Shown here: positions 13,848 through 21,149 of the stretch, in pieces
How the letters are laid out: each line of letters begins with the position of its first letter
Numbering within the stretch: position 1 is the first letter of the stretch
DNA from: Pseudomonadota bacterium
GTDB taxonomy: Bacteria; Pseudomonadota; Gammaproteobacteria; Burkholderiales; Burkholderiaceae_B
Assembly (NCBI GenBank): GCA_023439305.1
Contig: JAEXOO010000021.1
Span: forward strand, 1-21,186
Length of the DNA: 21,186 bases
Direction: 5' to 3'
Notes under the pieces: model-generated
The model's input: only the letters and a program-made list of their open reading frames with translations
Database searches by the model: none
What the model was told of the DNA's origin: nothing
Position numbers and translations under genes: made by a program

Positions 13848-13890
13848 GGACAAACCTGTGCTGATGCACAGAGCCCGCGCTACGTCCCGC

Positions 13891-15087
13891 TCAGGCTCGG
13901 GCCGCCTTATCCAAGGCCTGGGCAAGGTCGGCGCACAGGTCCTCGGTGGACTCCAGGCCTATATGCAGTCGCACCAAGGCATCATCAGTCCGTGGCCAGT
14001 AGCTATGGGAATGCAGCATGCCGGTATCCACCAATTGAACCAGGCTTTCAAAACCGCCCCAGGAAAAGCCGATGCCAAAGAGCGTCAGAGCATCGACGAA
14101 GGCGCGTGCCTGCGGCGGCGTCAGACGCAGTTGCACCGAAAGCATGCCATTGGAACCGGTGCAATCGCGTTGCCATAAGGCATGGCCGGGATCCTGCGGC
14201 CAGGCGGGATGATAGAGTCGCGCGACTTCGGGTCGGGCGGCCAGGAACTCGCATACCTTGATTGCATTGGCGGCGCTTTCGCGCATACGGATCGGCAGAG
14301 TGCGCACGCCGCGCAAGGCCAGCCAGGCGTCATCGGCGCTGATGGAAAAACCCAACGCGTAATGATTGTCGTGCAGACGCCTATTCAGCGCCGGATCGGC
14401 CGACATGACTGCCCCCAGCATCAAGTCCGAATGGCCGGCCACGTACTTGGTGCCGGCCACGATAGACACGTCGAAACCCAATTCCAAGGGACGATAGATA
14501 TAGCCCGAACCCCAGGTGTTGTCGGTCACGAGCAGCAGGTCGTGACGACGGCCGAATTGCGCCAATGCCGGCATGTCCAGCATCTGCATCAGCAAGGAAC
14601 CGGGTGACTCCAGATACAGCATGCGGGTATTGGGCTGTAGATGGCGCTCCAGCGCTTCGGGCGTAGGCTCGCAAAACGTGACCTGTATGCCCATGCGGCG
14701 CAGCACGGTCTTTTCCAGGTAACGTACCGGCCCGTAGGCGCTGTCGGCGATCAGGACGTGATCGCCCGTGTCCAGCAAGCCCAGCAGGCCCAGGCTGATC
14801 GCCGCCATGCCGGACGGGGCCAGCAGCGCCTGGGACGCCGATTCCAACTGGCAGAACACGGACTCCAATGCGGCATGGGTATCCATGCCCGAGCGTCCGT
14901 AGGTAATCGAACGCTGCGACGGGTCTGCCTTGGCGGCCTGGGCGCGGTCCAGCGCGTCCAGATTGCGAAAGCGCACAGTGCTGGTGCGCATGATGGGCAC
15001 CGCTACCGGCGCCGATTCGGTGCGGGGATCGAAGGGCGCCAGGCCGGTATGTTGCAGGGTGGTATCCAGGGCGTGATCAGAACTCAT
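13891..15087 (-). CDS. metC: Cystathionine beta-lyase
   Basis: A PLP-dependent lyase that cleaves cystathionine to homocysteine, pyruvate and ammonia in methionine synthesis. The 398-residue protein is of the Cys/Met-metabolism (gamma) family. It shows the cofactor-phosphate motif YGRSGMDTHAALE (63-75), SGMAAISLGLLGLL (92-105), Asp189 in VTDNTWGSGY (pyridine nitrogen), and the Schiff-base lysine Lys214 in AGTKYVAGHSDLMLG. The TKYxxGHSD form and SWGGFESL near the C-terminus are typical of proteobacterial MetC rather than MetB. The ATG at 15087 is preferred over an in-frame TTG at 15096; neither has a strong Shine-Dalgarno. The MBL-fold gene lies 96 bases upstream on the same strand, so cotranscription is possible. 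Related aminotransferase-fold lyases cannot be wholly excluded. Confidence 0.92.
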   Translation of the reverse strand: MSSDHALDTTLQHTGLAPFDPRTESAPVAVPIMRTSTVRFRNLDALDRAQAAKADPSQRSITYGRSGMDTHAALESVFCQLESASQALLAPSGMAAISLGLLGLLDTGDHVLIADSAYGPVRYLEKTVLRRMGIQVTFCEPTPEALERHLQPNTRMLYLESPGSLLMQMLDMPALAQFGRRHDLLLVTDNTWGSGYIYRPLELGFDVSIVAGTKYVAGHSDLMLGAVMSADPALNRRLHDNHYALGFSISADDAWLALRGVRTLPIRMRESAANAIKVCEFLAARPEVARLYHPAWPQDPGHALWQRDCTGSNGMLSVQLRLTPPQARAFVDALTLFGIGFSWGGFESLVQLVDTGMLHSHSYWPRTDDALVRLHIGLESTEDLCADLAQALDKAARA

Positions 15088-15134
15088 GGTGCGCAATCGC
15101 TAGGGTGTCGGCAAAGGCTATACGCTACCACAGC

Positions 15135-15163
15135 GCCGCCCGCTGCATCCGGCGACGGGCGGC
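15135..15163 (-). other. Perfect 8-bp inverted repeat between the MBL gene and metC
   Basis: GCCGCCCG (15135-15142) and CGGGCGGC (15156-15163) enclose a 13-base loop in the 96-base gap. No T-tract follows on the minus strand. It could attenuate readthrough from the MBL gene into metC or be a fortuitous GC palindrome. Confidence 0.4.
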
Positions 15164-15183
15164 ATAAACATCCTGGCCCGCCG

Positions 15184-16257
15184 CTATATGCGCTGGAAAC
15201 GCAGCACACCACCCTCATCCTCAGAACGGCGCAGGCGAGCGTCGAAATACAAGGCATGAAGATGGGCGATGGCCTCGCCCATGGCGAAGGTCATCTGGTG
15301 CGAGTCGAGTTTGCGATGAAACAGCACGGGCAAGATATCGGCCGCGCTGCAGGGCTCGACACAGGCCAGCAACACCTCGTCCAGACGCTCGGCATGATGC
15401 TCCTGCTGCTGGCGAATGCGTTCGTGCATGCCCCGGAACGGCTTGCCGTGCGAGGGTAGCACCAAGGTGTCGGGCGCCAGATCCTGGTAGGAATCCAAGG
15501 ACTTCAGGTACAGCGGCAGCGGATTGGCCAAAGGTTCGGTGTCGAACACGCTGACGTTGGTGGAGATGCGCGGCAAGAGCATATCTCCGGAAATCAGCAC
15601 CTGCAGATCCGGACTGTACAAGGACATGTGCTCCGGCGCATGGCCGTAGCCCACGATCAGCCGCCACGGCCTGCCAGCAATCGTTACGGCCTGGCCGTCC
15701 ATCAGGCGCACGAAACGCTCCGGCACCGACGGCACCATGGACGGGTAATAGTCGCCGCGGCTGCGTATCTGCGCACGCGCCTGCTCATCCTGCAGGCCGT
15801 GCCGGACGAAATGCGCTTCGGCCGAGATGCCGTTGGGGCCGCCCGCCTCGCCATTCGGCTGGCTGGCCGCGCCCGACCACAGGCGAGCCACCGTGTAGTC
15901 CGTCATGCTCATCCACAGGGGGGCCTCCCAGCGACGGCAGAGCCAATCCGCCAGGCCGACATGATCCGGATGCATGTGGGTGACAATGACCCGCAACACC
16001 GGCAGCCCTTGCAGTTCGTGCTCGAACACCTGCTCCCACAGTGCCCGCACTTCAGCGCGGGCCACGCCCGCATCCACAATCGTCCAGCCCTGACGGCCGT
16101 CGATCTCATCACGCAGCAACCACAAATTGATGTGATCCAGCGCAAAGGGCAGGGGCATGCGCAGCCAGCGCACGCCCGGCGCCACTTCCAGGCTGCGGCC
16201 CGGCTCCGGAAGGGCCTCGGCCCAGGGATAGACAAGTTTCTGTTCGTTGGGATTCAT
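15184..16257 (-). CDS. MBL-fold metallo-hydrolase
   Basis: A 357-residue metallo-beta-lactamase-fold hydrolase of unknown substrate. The metal-binding signature THMHPDHVG is at 93-101 (His94, His96, Asp98, His99), with further ligands His206 (GYGHAPEHMSLY), Asp225 (LISGDMLLP) and His270 (LPSHGKPF), so the dinuclear centre is complete. About residues 275-357 look like the C-terminal winged-helix domain often fused to this subgroup (HHAERLDEVL, then MGEAIAHLHAL). No signal peptide is seen, so it is cytoplasmic. The ATG at 16257 has GGAG with a 5-base spacer. It diverges from liuR, with a LiuR-type palindrome in the shared 176-base region, so it may belong to the leucine/isovalerate regulon, perhaps as a thioesterase-like hydrolase. 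That role is inference. Confidence 0.88.
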   Translation of the reverse strand: MNPNEQKLVYPWAEALPEPGRSLEVAPGVRWLRMPLPFALDHINLWLLRDEIDGRQGWTIVDAGVARAEVRALWEQVFEHELQGLPVLRVIVTHMHPDHVGLADWLCRRWEAPLWMSMTDYTVARLWSGAASQPNGEAGGPNGISAEAHFVRHGLQDEQARAQIRSRGDYYPSMVPSVPERFVRLMDGQAVTIAGRPWRLIVGYGHAPEHMSLYSPDLQVLISGDMLLPRISTNVSVFDTEPLANPLPLYLKSLDSYQDLAPDTLVLPSHGKPFRGMHERIRQQQEHHAERLDEVLLACVEPCSAADILPVLFHRKLDSHQMTFAMGEAIAHLHALYFDARLRRSEDEGGVLRFQRI

Positions 16258-16403
16258 GCTTTCTCCGCCCATGATCGATTGAGCTTATACGGTGTTCATT
16301 GTGCGCCGTTCAAGGCCCCCGCACGGTGATCCAGCCACCTTTCGTCTGCCCCCGCTGCTCGGAAAAGACACTCTGGTGCATGCACGTGCTCTATGGCATG
16401 ATA

Positions 16404-16421
16404 GTTTACGTTAACGTAAAC
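16404..16421. promoter_or_regulatory. Predicted LiuR operator in the MBL-liuR divergent region
   Basis: GTTTACGTTAACGTAAAC is a perfect 18-bp palindrome ending 12 bases before the liuR start. It closely matches the second site before the acyl-CoA dehydrogenase and resembles the LiuR-binding motif described for proteobacterial branched-chain catabolism genes. Autoregulation of liuR, and possibly control of the divergent MBL gene, is likely. Confidence 0.8.
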
Positions 16422-16433
16422 CACATAAGAAAA

Positions 16434-16826
16434 ATGACCACTACCTCCTGGACAATATCCGATCTGGCGCATGAGTTCTCCGTCACGCCCAGGACGCTGC
16501 GCTTCTACGAGGACCAGGGCATACTCAGCCCCTTGCGTCAGGGCACCCAGCGCATCTACCAGGCGCGCGACCGCACGCGGCTGAAACTGGCATTGCGCGG
16601 CAAGCGCCTGGGGCTGCAGCTGTCAGAAATCCTGACACTGATCAATATGTACGAATCCCCGATGGACACGGCCGCCCAGCTCAAGCATTATGAATCGGTG
16701 CTGGACGACCATCGCCTGCGACTGGAGCGCCAGCGCCAGGACATTGACCAGACGCTGCAGGAAATCCAGGATCAGCTCCAATTGTGCCGCTCCCTTCTGG
16801 ATCAGCGCGACCTGCCCGTCGCCTAG
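16434..16826 (+). CDS. liuR: MerR-family regulator of leucine/isovalerate catabolism
   Basis: A 130-residue MerR-type regulator. The N-terminal winged helix-turn-helix is TISDLAHEFSVTPRTLRFYE (7-26) followed by DQGILSP and RIYQARDRTRL; the region around 50-72 (ALRGKRLGLQLSEILTLI) is the second helical part. A dimerisation coiled coil runs over about 85-123 (SVLDDHRLRLERQRQDIDQT). There is no Cys-rich metal site, in line with LiuR, which is thought to sense a CoA-linked leucine-breakdown intermediate. The ATG at 16434 begins the conserved domain; upstream in-frame sequence runs through the operator and was rejected. The Shine-Dalgarno is weak (AAGA). It is followed by isovaleryl-CoA dehydrogenase after 80 bases. 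Palindromes before both genes indicate direct control. Confidence 0.9.
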   Translation: MTTTSWTISDLAHEFSVTPRTLRFYEDQGILSPLRQGTQRIYQARDRTRLKLALRGKRLGLQLSEILTLINMYESPMDTAAQLKHYESVLDDHRLRLERQRQDIDQTLQEIQDQLQLCRSLLDQRDLPVA

Positions 16827-16845
16827 GGAAAAACCCATCTATCTG

Positions 16846-16869
16846 ACGTTTACGTAAACGTAATATAAA
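16846..16869 (+). promoter_or_regulatory. Predicted LiuR operator and promoter of the isovaleryl-CoA dehydrogenase operon
   Basis: ACGTTTACGTAAACGT (16846-16861) is a perfect 16-bp palindrome. Read in the register of the first site, GTTTACGTAAACGTAATA (16848-16865) differs from GTTTACGTTAACGTAAAC at only a few positions. A TATAAA -10-like box (16864-16869) overlaps its right edge. The dehydrogenase start is about 40 bases downstream with GGAG at 16897-16900. No clear -35 was found, as often at MerR-controlled promoters. Confidence 0.75.
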
Positions 16870-16906
16870 GAAGCATCCTATTCTGCATCCCCCTCTGGAG
16901 AACCCC

Positions 16907-18085
16907 ATGAGTCTGCCCGGCCTGAATTTCGACCTCGGTTCCGATCTGGACATGCTGCGCGACACAGTCGCCGATTTCTCCCAGACTGAAATCGCTCCCT
17001 TGGCCGCGCAGTTGGATCACGACGACCAGTTCCCCATGCATTTGTGGAAGAAATTCGGCGACATGGGCCTGTTGGGCATGACGGTCAGCGAAGAATACGG
17101 CGGCACGGGCATGGGCTACCTGGCGCACATGATCGCCATGGAAGAAATCTCCCGGGCCAGCGCCTCGGTCGCCTTGTCCTATGGCGCGCACTCCAATCTG
17201 TGCGTGAACCAGATCAACCGCAACGGCACCGAAGCGCAGAAACGCAAGTATCTGCCCGGCCTGATCAGCGGCGAACACGTAGGCGCCCTGGCCATGAGCG
17301 AACCCGGCGCCGGATCGGACGTGGTCAGCATGAAGCTGCGCGCCGACAAGAAGAGCGACCGCTACGTGCTGAACGGCTCCAAGATGTGGATTACCAACGG
17401 ACCGGATGCGGATACTCTGGTTGTCTACGCCAAGACCGATCCCCAGGCCGGAGCGCGCGGCATCACCGCCTTCCTGATCGAAAAGGGCTTTGCGGGCTTT
17501 TCCGTGGCCCAGAAGCTGGACAAGCTGGGCATGCGCGGCAGCCATACTGGCGAGCTGGTCTTCCAGGACTGTGAAGTACCCGAAGAGAACGTGCTGGGTC
17601 AGGTGCACGGCGGGGTCAAGGTACTGATGTCGGGCCTGGACTACGAACGCGCCGTGCTGGCTGGCGGCCCGCTGGGCATCATGCAGGCCGTCATGGACGT
17701 GGTCATCCCCTATGTGCACGACCGCAAGCAATTCGGGCAATCCATCGGCGAATTCCAGTTGATCCAGGGCAAGCTGGCCGACATGTATACGTCGCTGCAA
17801 GCCAGCCGTGCACTGTGTTATGCCGTGGGCAAGAATCTGGATCGCCTGGGCAGCGATCACGTGCGCTCGGTGCGCAAGGACTGCGCCGCCGCCATTCTGT
17901 ACAGTGCCGAAAAAGCCACCTGGATGGCCGGCGAAGGGATACAGATCCTGGGCGGCAACGGCTACATCAATGAATTTCCTACCGGCCGCCTGTGGCGCGA
18001 CGCCAAACTGTACGAGATCGGCGCCGGCACCAGCGAGATCCGGCGCATGCTGATCGGTCGCGAACTGTTCGCCGAAACCGCCTGA
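16907..18085 (+). CDS. liuA: Isovaleryl-CoA dehydrogenase
   Basis: An FAD-dependent acyl-CoA dehydrogenase that oxidises isovaleryl-CoA to 3-methylcrotonyl-CoA in leucine breakdown, passing electrons to ETF. The 392 residues are typical. The FAD/substrate motifs ALAMSEPGAGSDV (127-139) and WITNGP (161-166) are present. The catalytic base is predicted at Glu247 in LDYERAVLAGGPLGIM (244-259), the helix-G position used by isovaleryl-CoA dehydrogenases. The C-terminal YEIGAGTSEIRRMLIGREL has Gly-Ala-Gly where other acyl-CoA dehydrogenases keep their catalytic Glu, which separates it from short- and medium-chain enzymes. The start is supported by GGAG 6 bases upstream. It is the first enzyme gene after liuR and is preceded by a LiuR-type palindrome. 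aceK follows after 7 bases. Confidence 0.95.
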   Translation: MSLPGLNFDLGSDLDMLRDTVADFSQTEIAPLAAQLDHDDQFPMHLWKKFGDMGLLGMTVSEEYGGTGMGYLAHMIAMEEISRASASVALSYGAHSNLCVNQINRNGTEAQKRKYLPGLISGEHVGALAMSEPGAGSDVVSMKLRADKKSDRYVLNGSKMWITNGPDADTLVVYAKTDPQAGARGITAFLIEKGFAGFSVAQKLDKLGMRGSHTGELVFQDCEVPEENVLGQVHGGVKVLMSGLDYERAVLAGGPLGIMQAVMDVVIPYVHDRKQFGQSIGEFQLIQGKLADMYTSLQASRALCYAVGKNLDRLGSDHVRSVRKDCAAAILYSAEKATWMAGEGIQILGGNGYINEFPTGRLWRDAKLYEIGAGTSEIRRMLIGRELFAETA

Positions 18086-18092
18086 CCGCATC

Positions 18093-19967
18093 ATGTGCAG
18101 CACTGATTTCGGCGAAACCACCGTCATCACCCCCGTCGCCCGTCCGGGCCTGTCGCCACAGGACGTGGCGCATGCCATGCTGGCCGGCTTCAATCGGCAC
18201 TACGCCCTGTTCCGCTACAGCGCCCAGCGCGCCAAGTCCTTGTATGAATCCGGGGACTGGCACGGCATCCAGCAGCTCTCGCGCGAGCGCATCGAATACT
18301 ACGCCACGCGCGTGCGCGAATGCGCCTCCATGCTGAGCCAGGCGTTGCGCCTGCGCCAGGCCGGTCCAGCCGGACAGGACCAGTTGGATGCCGAGCAGCA
18401 GCAGCTCTGGCTGCAGGCCAAGAGCGAGTTCGTGCGCCTGCTCTCCGGGCACCGCCAGCCCGAATGCGCCGAGACGTTCTTCAATTCCGTGTCCTGCCGC
18501 GTGCTGCACCGGCACTACTATCGCAACGAATTCATCTTCGTTCGACCCGCCGTAGCCACCGAATACCTGGACGGCGCGCTGCCGTCCTACCGTGTGTACT
18601 ACCCCATGCAGGAAGGGCTGAAAGACTGCCTGACCCACATGCTGGCCGACTTCGGCCTGGCGGCTCCCTTTGAAGACCTGCCCGCCGACGTGCGCACTCT
18701 TTCGCGCATGGCCTTGCGCCAGTTGTGCCGCCGTCTGCCCCGCGGCTATGGGCCGCGCATCGGCTCGGACTGCCAGATACAAGTGCTGAACTCCCTGTTC
18801 TTTCGCAACAAGGGCGCCTATGTCGTGGGCCGGCTGATCAACCACGGCGAAGTGCTGCCTTTTTCCCTGGCCATCCTGCACCGCCCCTCCGGCCACCTGT
18901 ATATCGACGCCTTGCTGCACACCACGGATGACCTGTCCACGCTGTTCAGCTTCACCCGCGCTTATTTTCTGGTCGACATGGAAGCGCCGTCCGCCTACGT
19001 GGACTTCCTGTCCAGCCTGCTGCCGCGCAAGCCCAAGGCCGAGCTCTACACCGCCATCGGCCTGCAAAAACAAGGCAAAACGCTTTTTTATCGCGATTTC
19101 CTGCATCACTTATCACATTCATACGATCACTTCGATCTGGCTCCGGGCATACGCGGTATGGTGATGACGGTATTCACCCTGCCGTCCTATCCCTATGTAT
19201 TCAAACTGATCCGTGACCGGATCCAGAAATCCGGCATGGACCATGCGACCGTGCGCGCCAAATACCAGTTGGTCAAGAAGCACGATCGCGTCGGGCGCAT
19301 GGCCGATACCTGGGACTACGCGCAGGTGGCGCTGCCCAAGGCGCGCTTTTCCGAGGCCCTGCTGCACGAGCTGCGCACCGAGGTGCCCAGCCTGCTGGAA
19401 GAATCCGAAGACACCATCCTGCTGCGCCACGTCTATATCGAACGGCGTATGACGCCGCTGAACCTGTTCCTGAACAAAGCCAGCGACACCGCGTTGAACG
19501 CTGCCGTGCGCCAGTATGGCAACGCCATCCGCGAGCTGGCCGCCGCCGACATCTTTCCCGGCGACATGCTCTACAAGAACTTCGGCGTCACCCGCCTGGG
19601 CCGGGTCGTGTTCTACGACTACGACGAAATCCAGCACATGCGCGAAATGAATTTCCGCGCCATTCCGCCCGCCCCCAACGAAGAAGCCGAGATGGCCAGC
19701 GAACCCTGGTACCCCATCGGTCCGAACGACGTTTTCCCCGAGGAGTTCGGCTATTTTCTGCTGACCGAGCCGCGCATCCGCAAGGCGTTCATGCAGCATC
19801 ACGCGTGCCTGCTGGACCCGCACTGGTGGGCCCAGTGTCGCCAACGTGTGACACAAGGCCGAATTGAAAACATTTTCCCGTACGATAGTGACAGGCAGCT
19901 GCACGACTTCCGTCGGCGCGCGCCTGTCACCGTCACTTCATCACACTCAGGAGTCCCTCATGTCTGA
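18093..19967 (+). CDS. aceK: Isocitrate dehydrogenase kinase/phosphatase
   Basis: A bifunctional enzyme that phosphorylates isocitrate dehydrogenase to shut it off, and reverses this, thereby splitting carbon between the TCA cycle and the glyoxylate shunt. The 624 residues are a little longer than E. coli AceK (578). The N-terminal regulatory part includes RHYYRNEFIFVRP (140-152). The kinase part shows the ATP loop APGIRGMVM (350-358), TVFTLPSYPYVFKLIRDR (359-376, Lys371), IFPGDMLYKNFGV (487-499, Asp491) and FYDYDEI (507-513, Asp509 and Asp511); the 18-residue spacing of the first two Asp matches E. coli Asp457 and Asp475. The ATG at 18093 is 7 bases after the dehydrogenase stop with little Shine-Dalgarno, suggesting coupling. 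The 3' end overlaps the thiolase gene by 8 bases. It is not in the aceBAK operon known in enterics; here it sits in a leucine-catabolic operon. Confidence 0.97.
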   Translation: MCSTDFGETTVITPVARPGLSPQDVAHAMLAGFNRHYALFRYSAQRAKSLYESGDWHGIQQLSRERIEYYATRVRECASMLSQALRLRQAGPAGQDQLDAEQQQLWLQAKSEFVRLLSGHRQPECAETFFNSVSCRVLHRHYYRNEFIFVRPAVATEYLDGALPSYRVYYPMQEGLKDCLTHMLADFGLAAPFEDLPADVRTLSRMALRQLCRRLPRGYGPRIGSDCQIQVLNSLFFRNKGAYVVGRLINHGEVLPFSLAILHRPSGHLYIDALLHTTDDLSTLFSFTRAYFLVDMEAPSAYVDFLSSLLPRKPKAELYTAIGLQKQGKTLFYRDFLHHLSHSYDHFDLAPGIRGMVMTVFTLPSYPYVFKLIRDRIQKSGMDHATVRAKYQLVKKHDRVGRMADTWDYAQVALPKARFSEALLHELRTEVPSLLEESEDTILLRHVYIERRMTPLNLFLNKASDTALNAAVRQYGNAIRELAAADIFPGDMLYKNFGVTRLGRVVFYDYDEIQHMREMNFRAIPPAPNEEAEMASEPWYPIGPNDVFPEEFGYFLLTEPRIRKAFMQHHACLLDPHWWAQCRQRVTQGRIENIFPYDSDRQLHDFRRRAPVTVTSSHSGVPHV

Positions 19968-21141
19968 TCCAGTAGTCATCGTCTCGATCGCCCGCACTCC
20001 CATGGGCGGCATGCTCGGCAGTCTGTCCGATCTGGCCGCTCACGAGCTGGGCGCCGTCGCCATCAAGGCCGCGGTCGAGCGCTCGGGCATCGCCGGGGAA
20101 GCGATCAACGAAGTCATCATGGGCAACGTGCTGCAAGCCGGCCAGGGCCAGGCCCCCGCCCGCCAGGCGGCATTGGGCGCCGGGCTGCCCAAGGGCGTAG
20201 CATGCACCACTATCCACAAGGTCTGCGGTTCGGGCTTGAAAGCCGCTATGTTCGCGCATGACCTGCTCAAGGCCGGCAGCGCCGATGTGGTCGTGGCCGG
20301 CGGCCAGGAAAGCATGAGCAACGCCCCGTATCTTCTGCTTAAAGGTCGCCAGGGCTATCGTTACGGGCACTCGACCGTCTACGACCACATGGCCCTGGAC
20401 GGCCTGGAAGACGCCTACAGCCGCGGCACCGCCATGGGCGTGTTCGCCGAAGACTGCGCCAGCAAGTACAGCTTCAGCCGCGAAGAACAGGACGCCTTCG
20501 CCCTGGAATCGCTGCGCCGCGCCCGCCAGGCTTCCGATGACGGCAGCTTCGAATGGGAAATCGCCCCCGTGACCATCGCCGGCCGCAAGGGCGACGTCGT
20601 GATCGCCAAGGACGAAGCGCCGGCCAAGGCCATGCCCGAGAAAATTCCCACGCTGCGTCCCGCCTTCAAGAAAGACGGTACGGTCACCGCCGCGAACGCA
20701 TCCTCCATTTCGGACGGCGCCGCTGCCATGGTGCTGACCACCGAATCCAAAGCCAAAGAACTGGGCGCCACACCGCTGGCGCGCATCGTGGGCCATACCC
20801 AGCACTCGCACGACCCGCAATGGTTCACCACCGCCCCCGTGGGCGCCATCCAGAAGCTGCTGGACAAGACCGGCTGGAGCGTGGCGGACGTAGACCTGTT
20901 CGAGATCAACGAGGCCTTTGCCGTGGTCACCATGGCCGCCATGAAAGACCTGAACATCCCCCATGACAAGGTCAATATCCACGGCGGCGCCACCGCCCTG
21001 GGTCACCCCATCGGCGCATCGGGCGCCCGCCTGCTGGCCACCCTGGTCGGCGCGCTGCGCAAGACCGGCGGCAAGCGCGGCATCGCCTCGCTGTGCATCG
21101 GCGGCGGCGAAGCCGTCGCCCTGGCCGTCGAACTGGTCTAA
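19960..21141 (+). CDS. Acetyl-CoA C-acetyltransferase (thiolase)
   Basis: A degradative/biosynthetic thiolase interconverting two acetyl-CoA and acetoacetyl-CoA. The 393 residues are normal for the family. Cys89 in the acylation motif TTIHKVCGSGLKA is the nucleophile; NEAFAVVTM, the His motif GGATALGHPIGASGAR and the C-terminal CIGGGEAVALAVE complete the active site. The ATG at 19960 has AGGAG with a 6-base spacer and lies within the last codons of aceK (8-base overlap), so expression is likely coupled. A longer in-frame start at 19864 lies inside aceK and was rejected. In this operon it would process acetoacetyl-CoA made from acetoacetate, the end product of leucine breakdown, to acetyl-CoA. 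The rest of the leucine pathway (methylcrotonyl-CoA carboxylase, HMG-CoA lyase) is not in the window and may follow. Confidence 0.95.
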   Translation: MSDPVVIVSIARTPMGGMLGSLSDLAAHELGAVAIKAAVERSGIAGEAINEVIMGNVLQAGQGQAPARQAALGAGLPKGVACTTIHKVCGSGLKAAMFAHDLLKAGSADVVVAGGQESMSNAPYLLLKGRQGYRYGHSTVYDHMALDGLEDAYSRGTAMGVFAEDCASKYSFSREEQDAFALESLRRARQASDDGSFEWEIAPVTIAGRKGDVVIAKDEAPAKAMPEKIPTLRPAFKKDGTVTAANASSISDGAAAMVLTTESKAKELGATPLARIVGHTQHSHDPQWFTTAPVGAIQKLLDKTGWSVADVDLFEINEAFAVVTMAAMKDLNIPHDKVNIHGGATALGHPIGASGARLLATLVGALRKTGGKRGIASLCIGGGEAVALAVELV

Positions 21142-21149
21142 GCCAGTCC

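Noticed and set aside
16850..18193. 447-codon open frame antisense to isovaleryl-CoA dehydrogenase
   Set aside because: Same type of GC-driven shadow: His/Gln/Ala/Gly-rich with no motif, opposite a gene with a complete active site.
19864..19959. Longer thiolase start inside aceK
   Set aside because: The conserved thiolase N-terminus begins at 19960, which has AGGAG at ideal spacing; the extension is aceK sequence in another frame.
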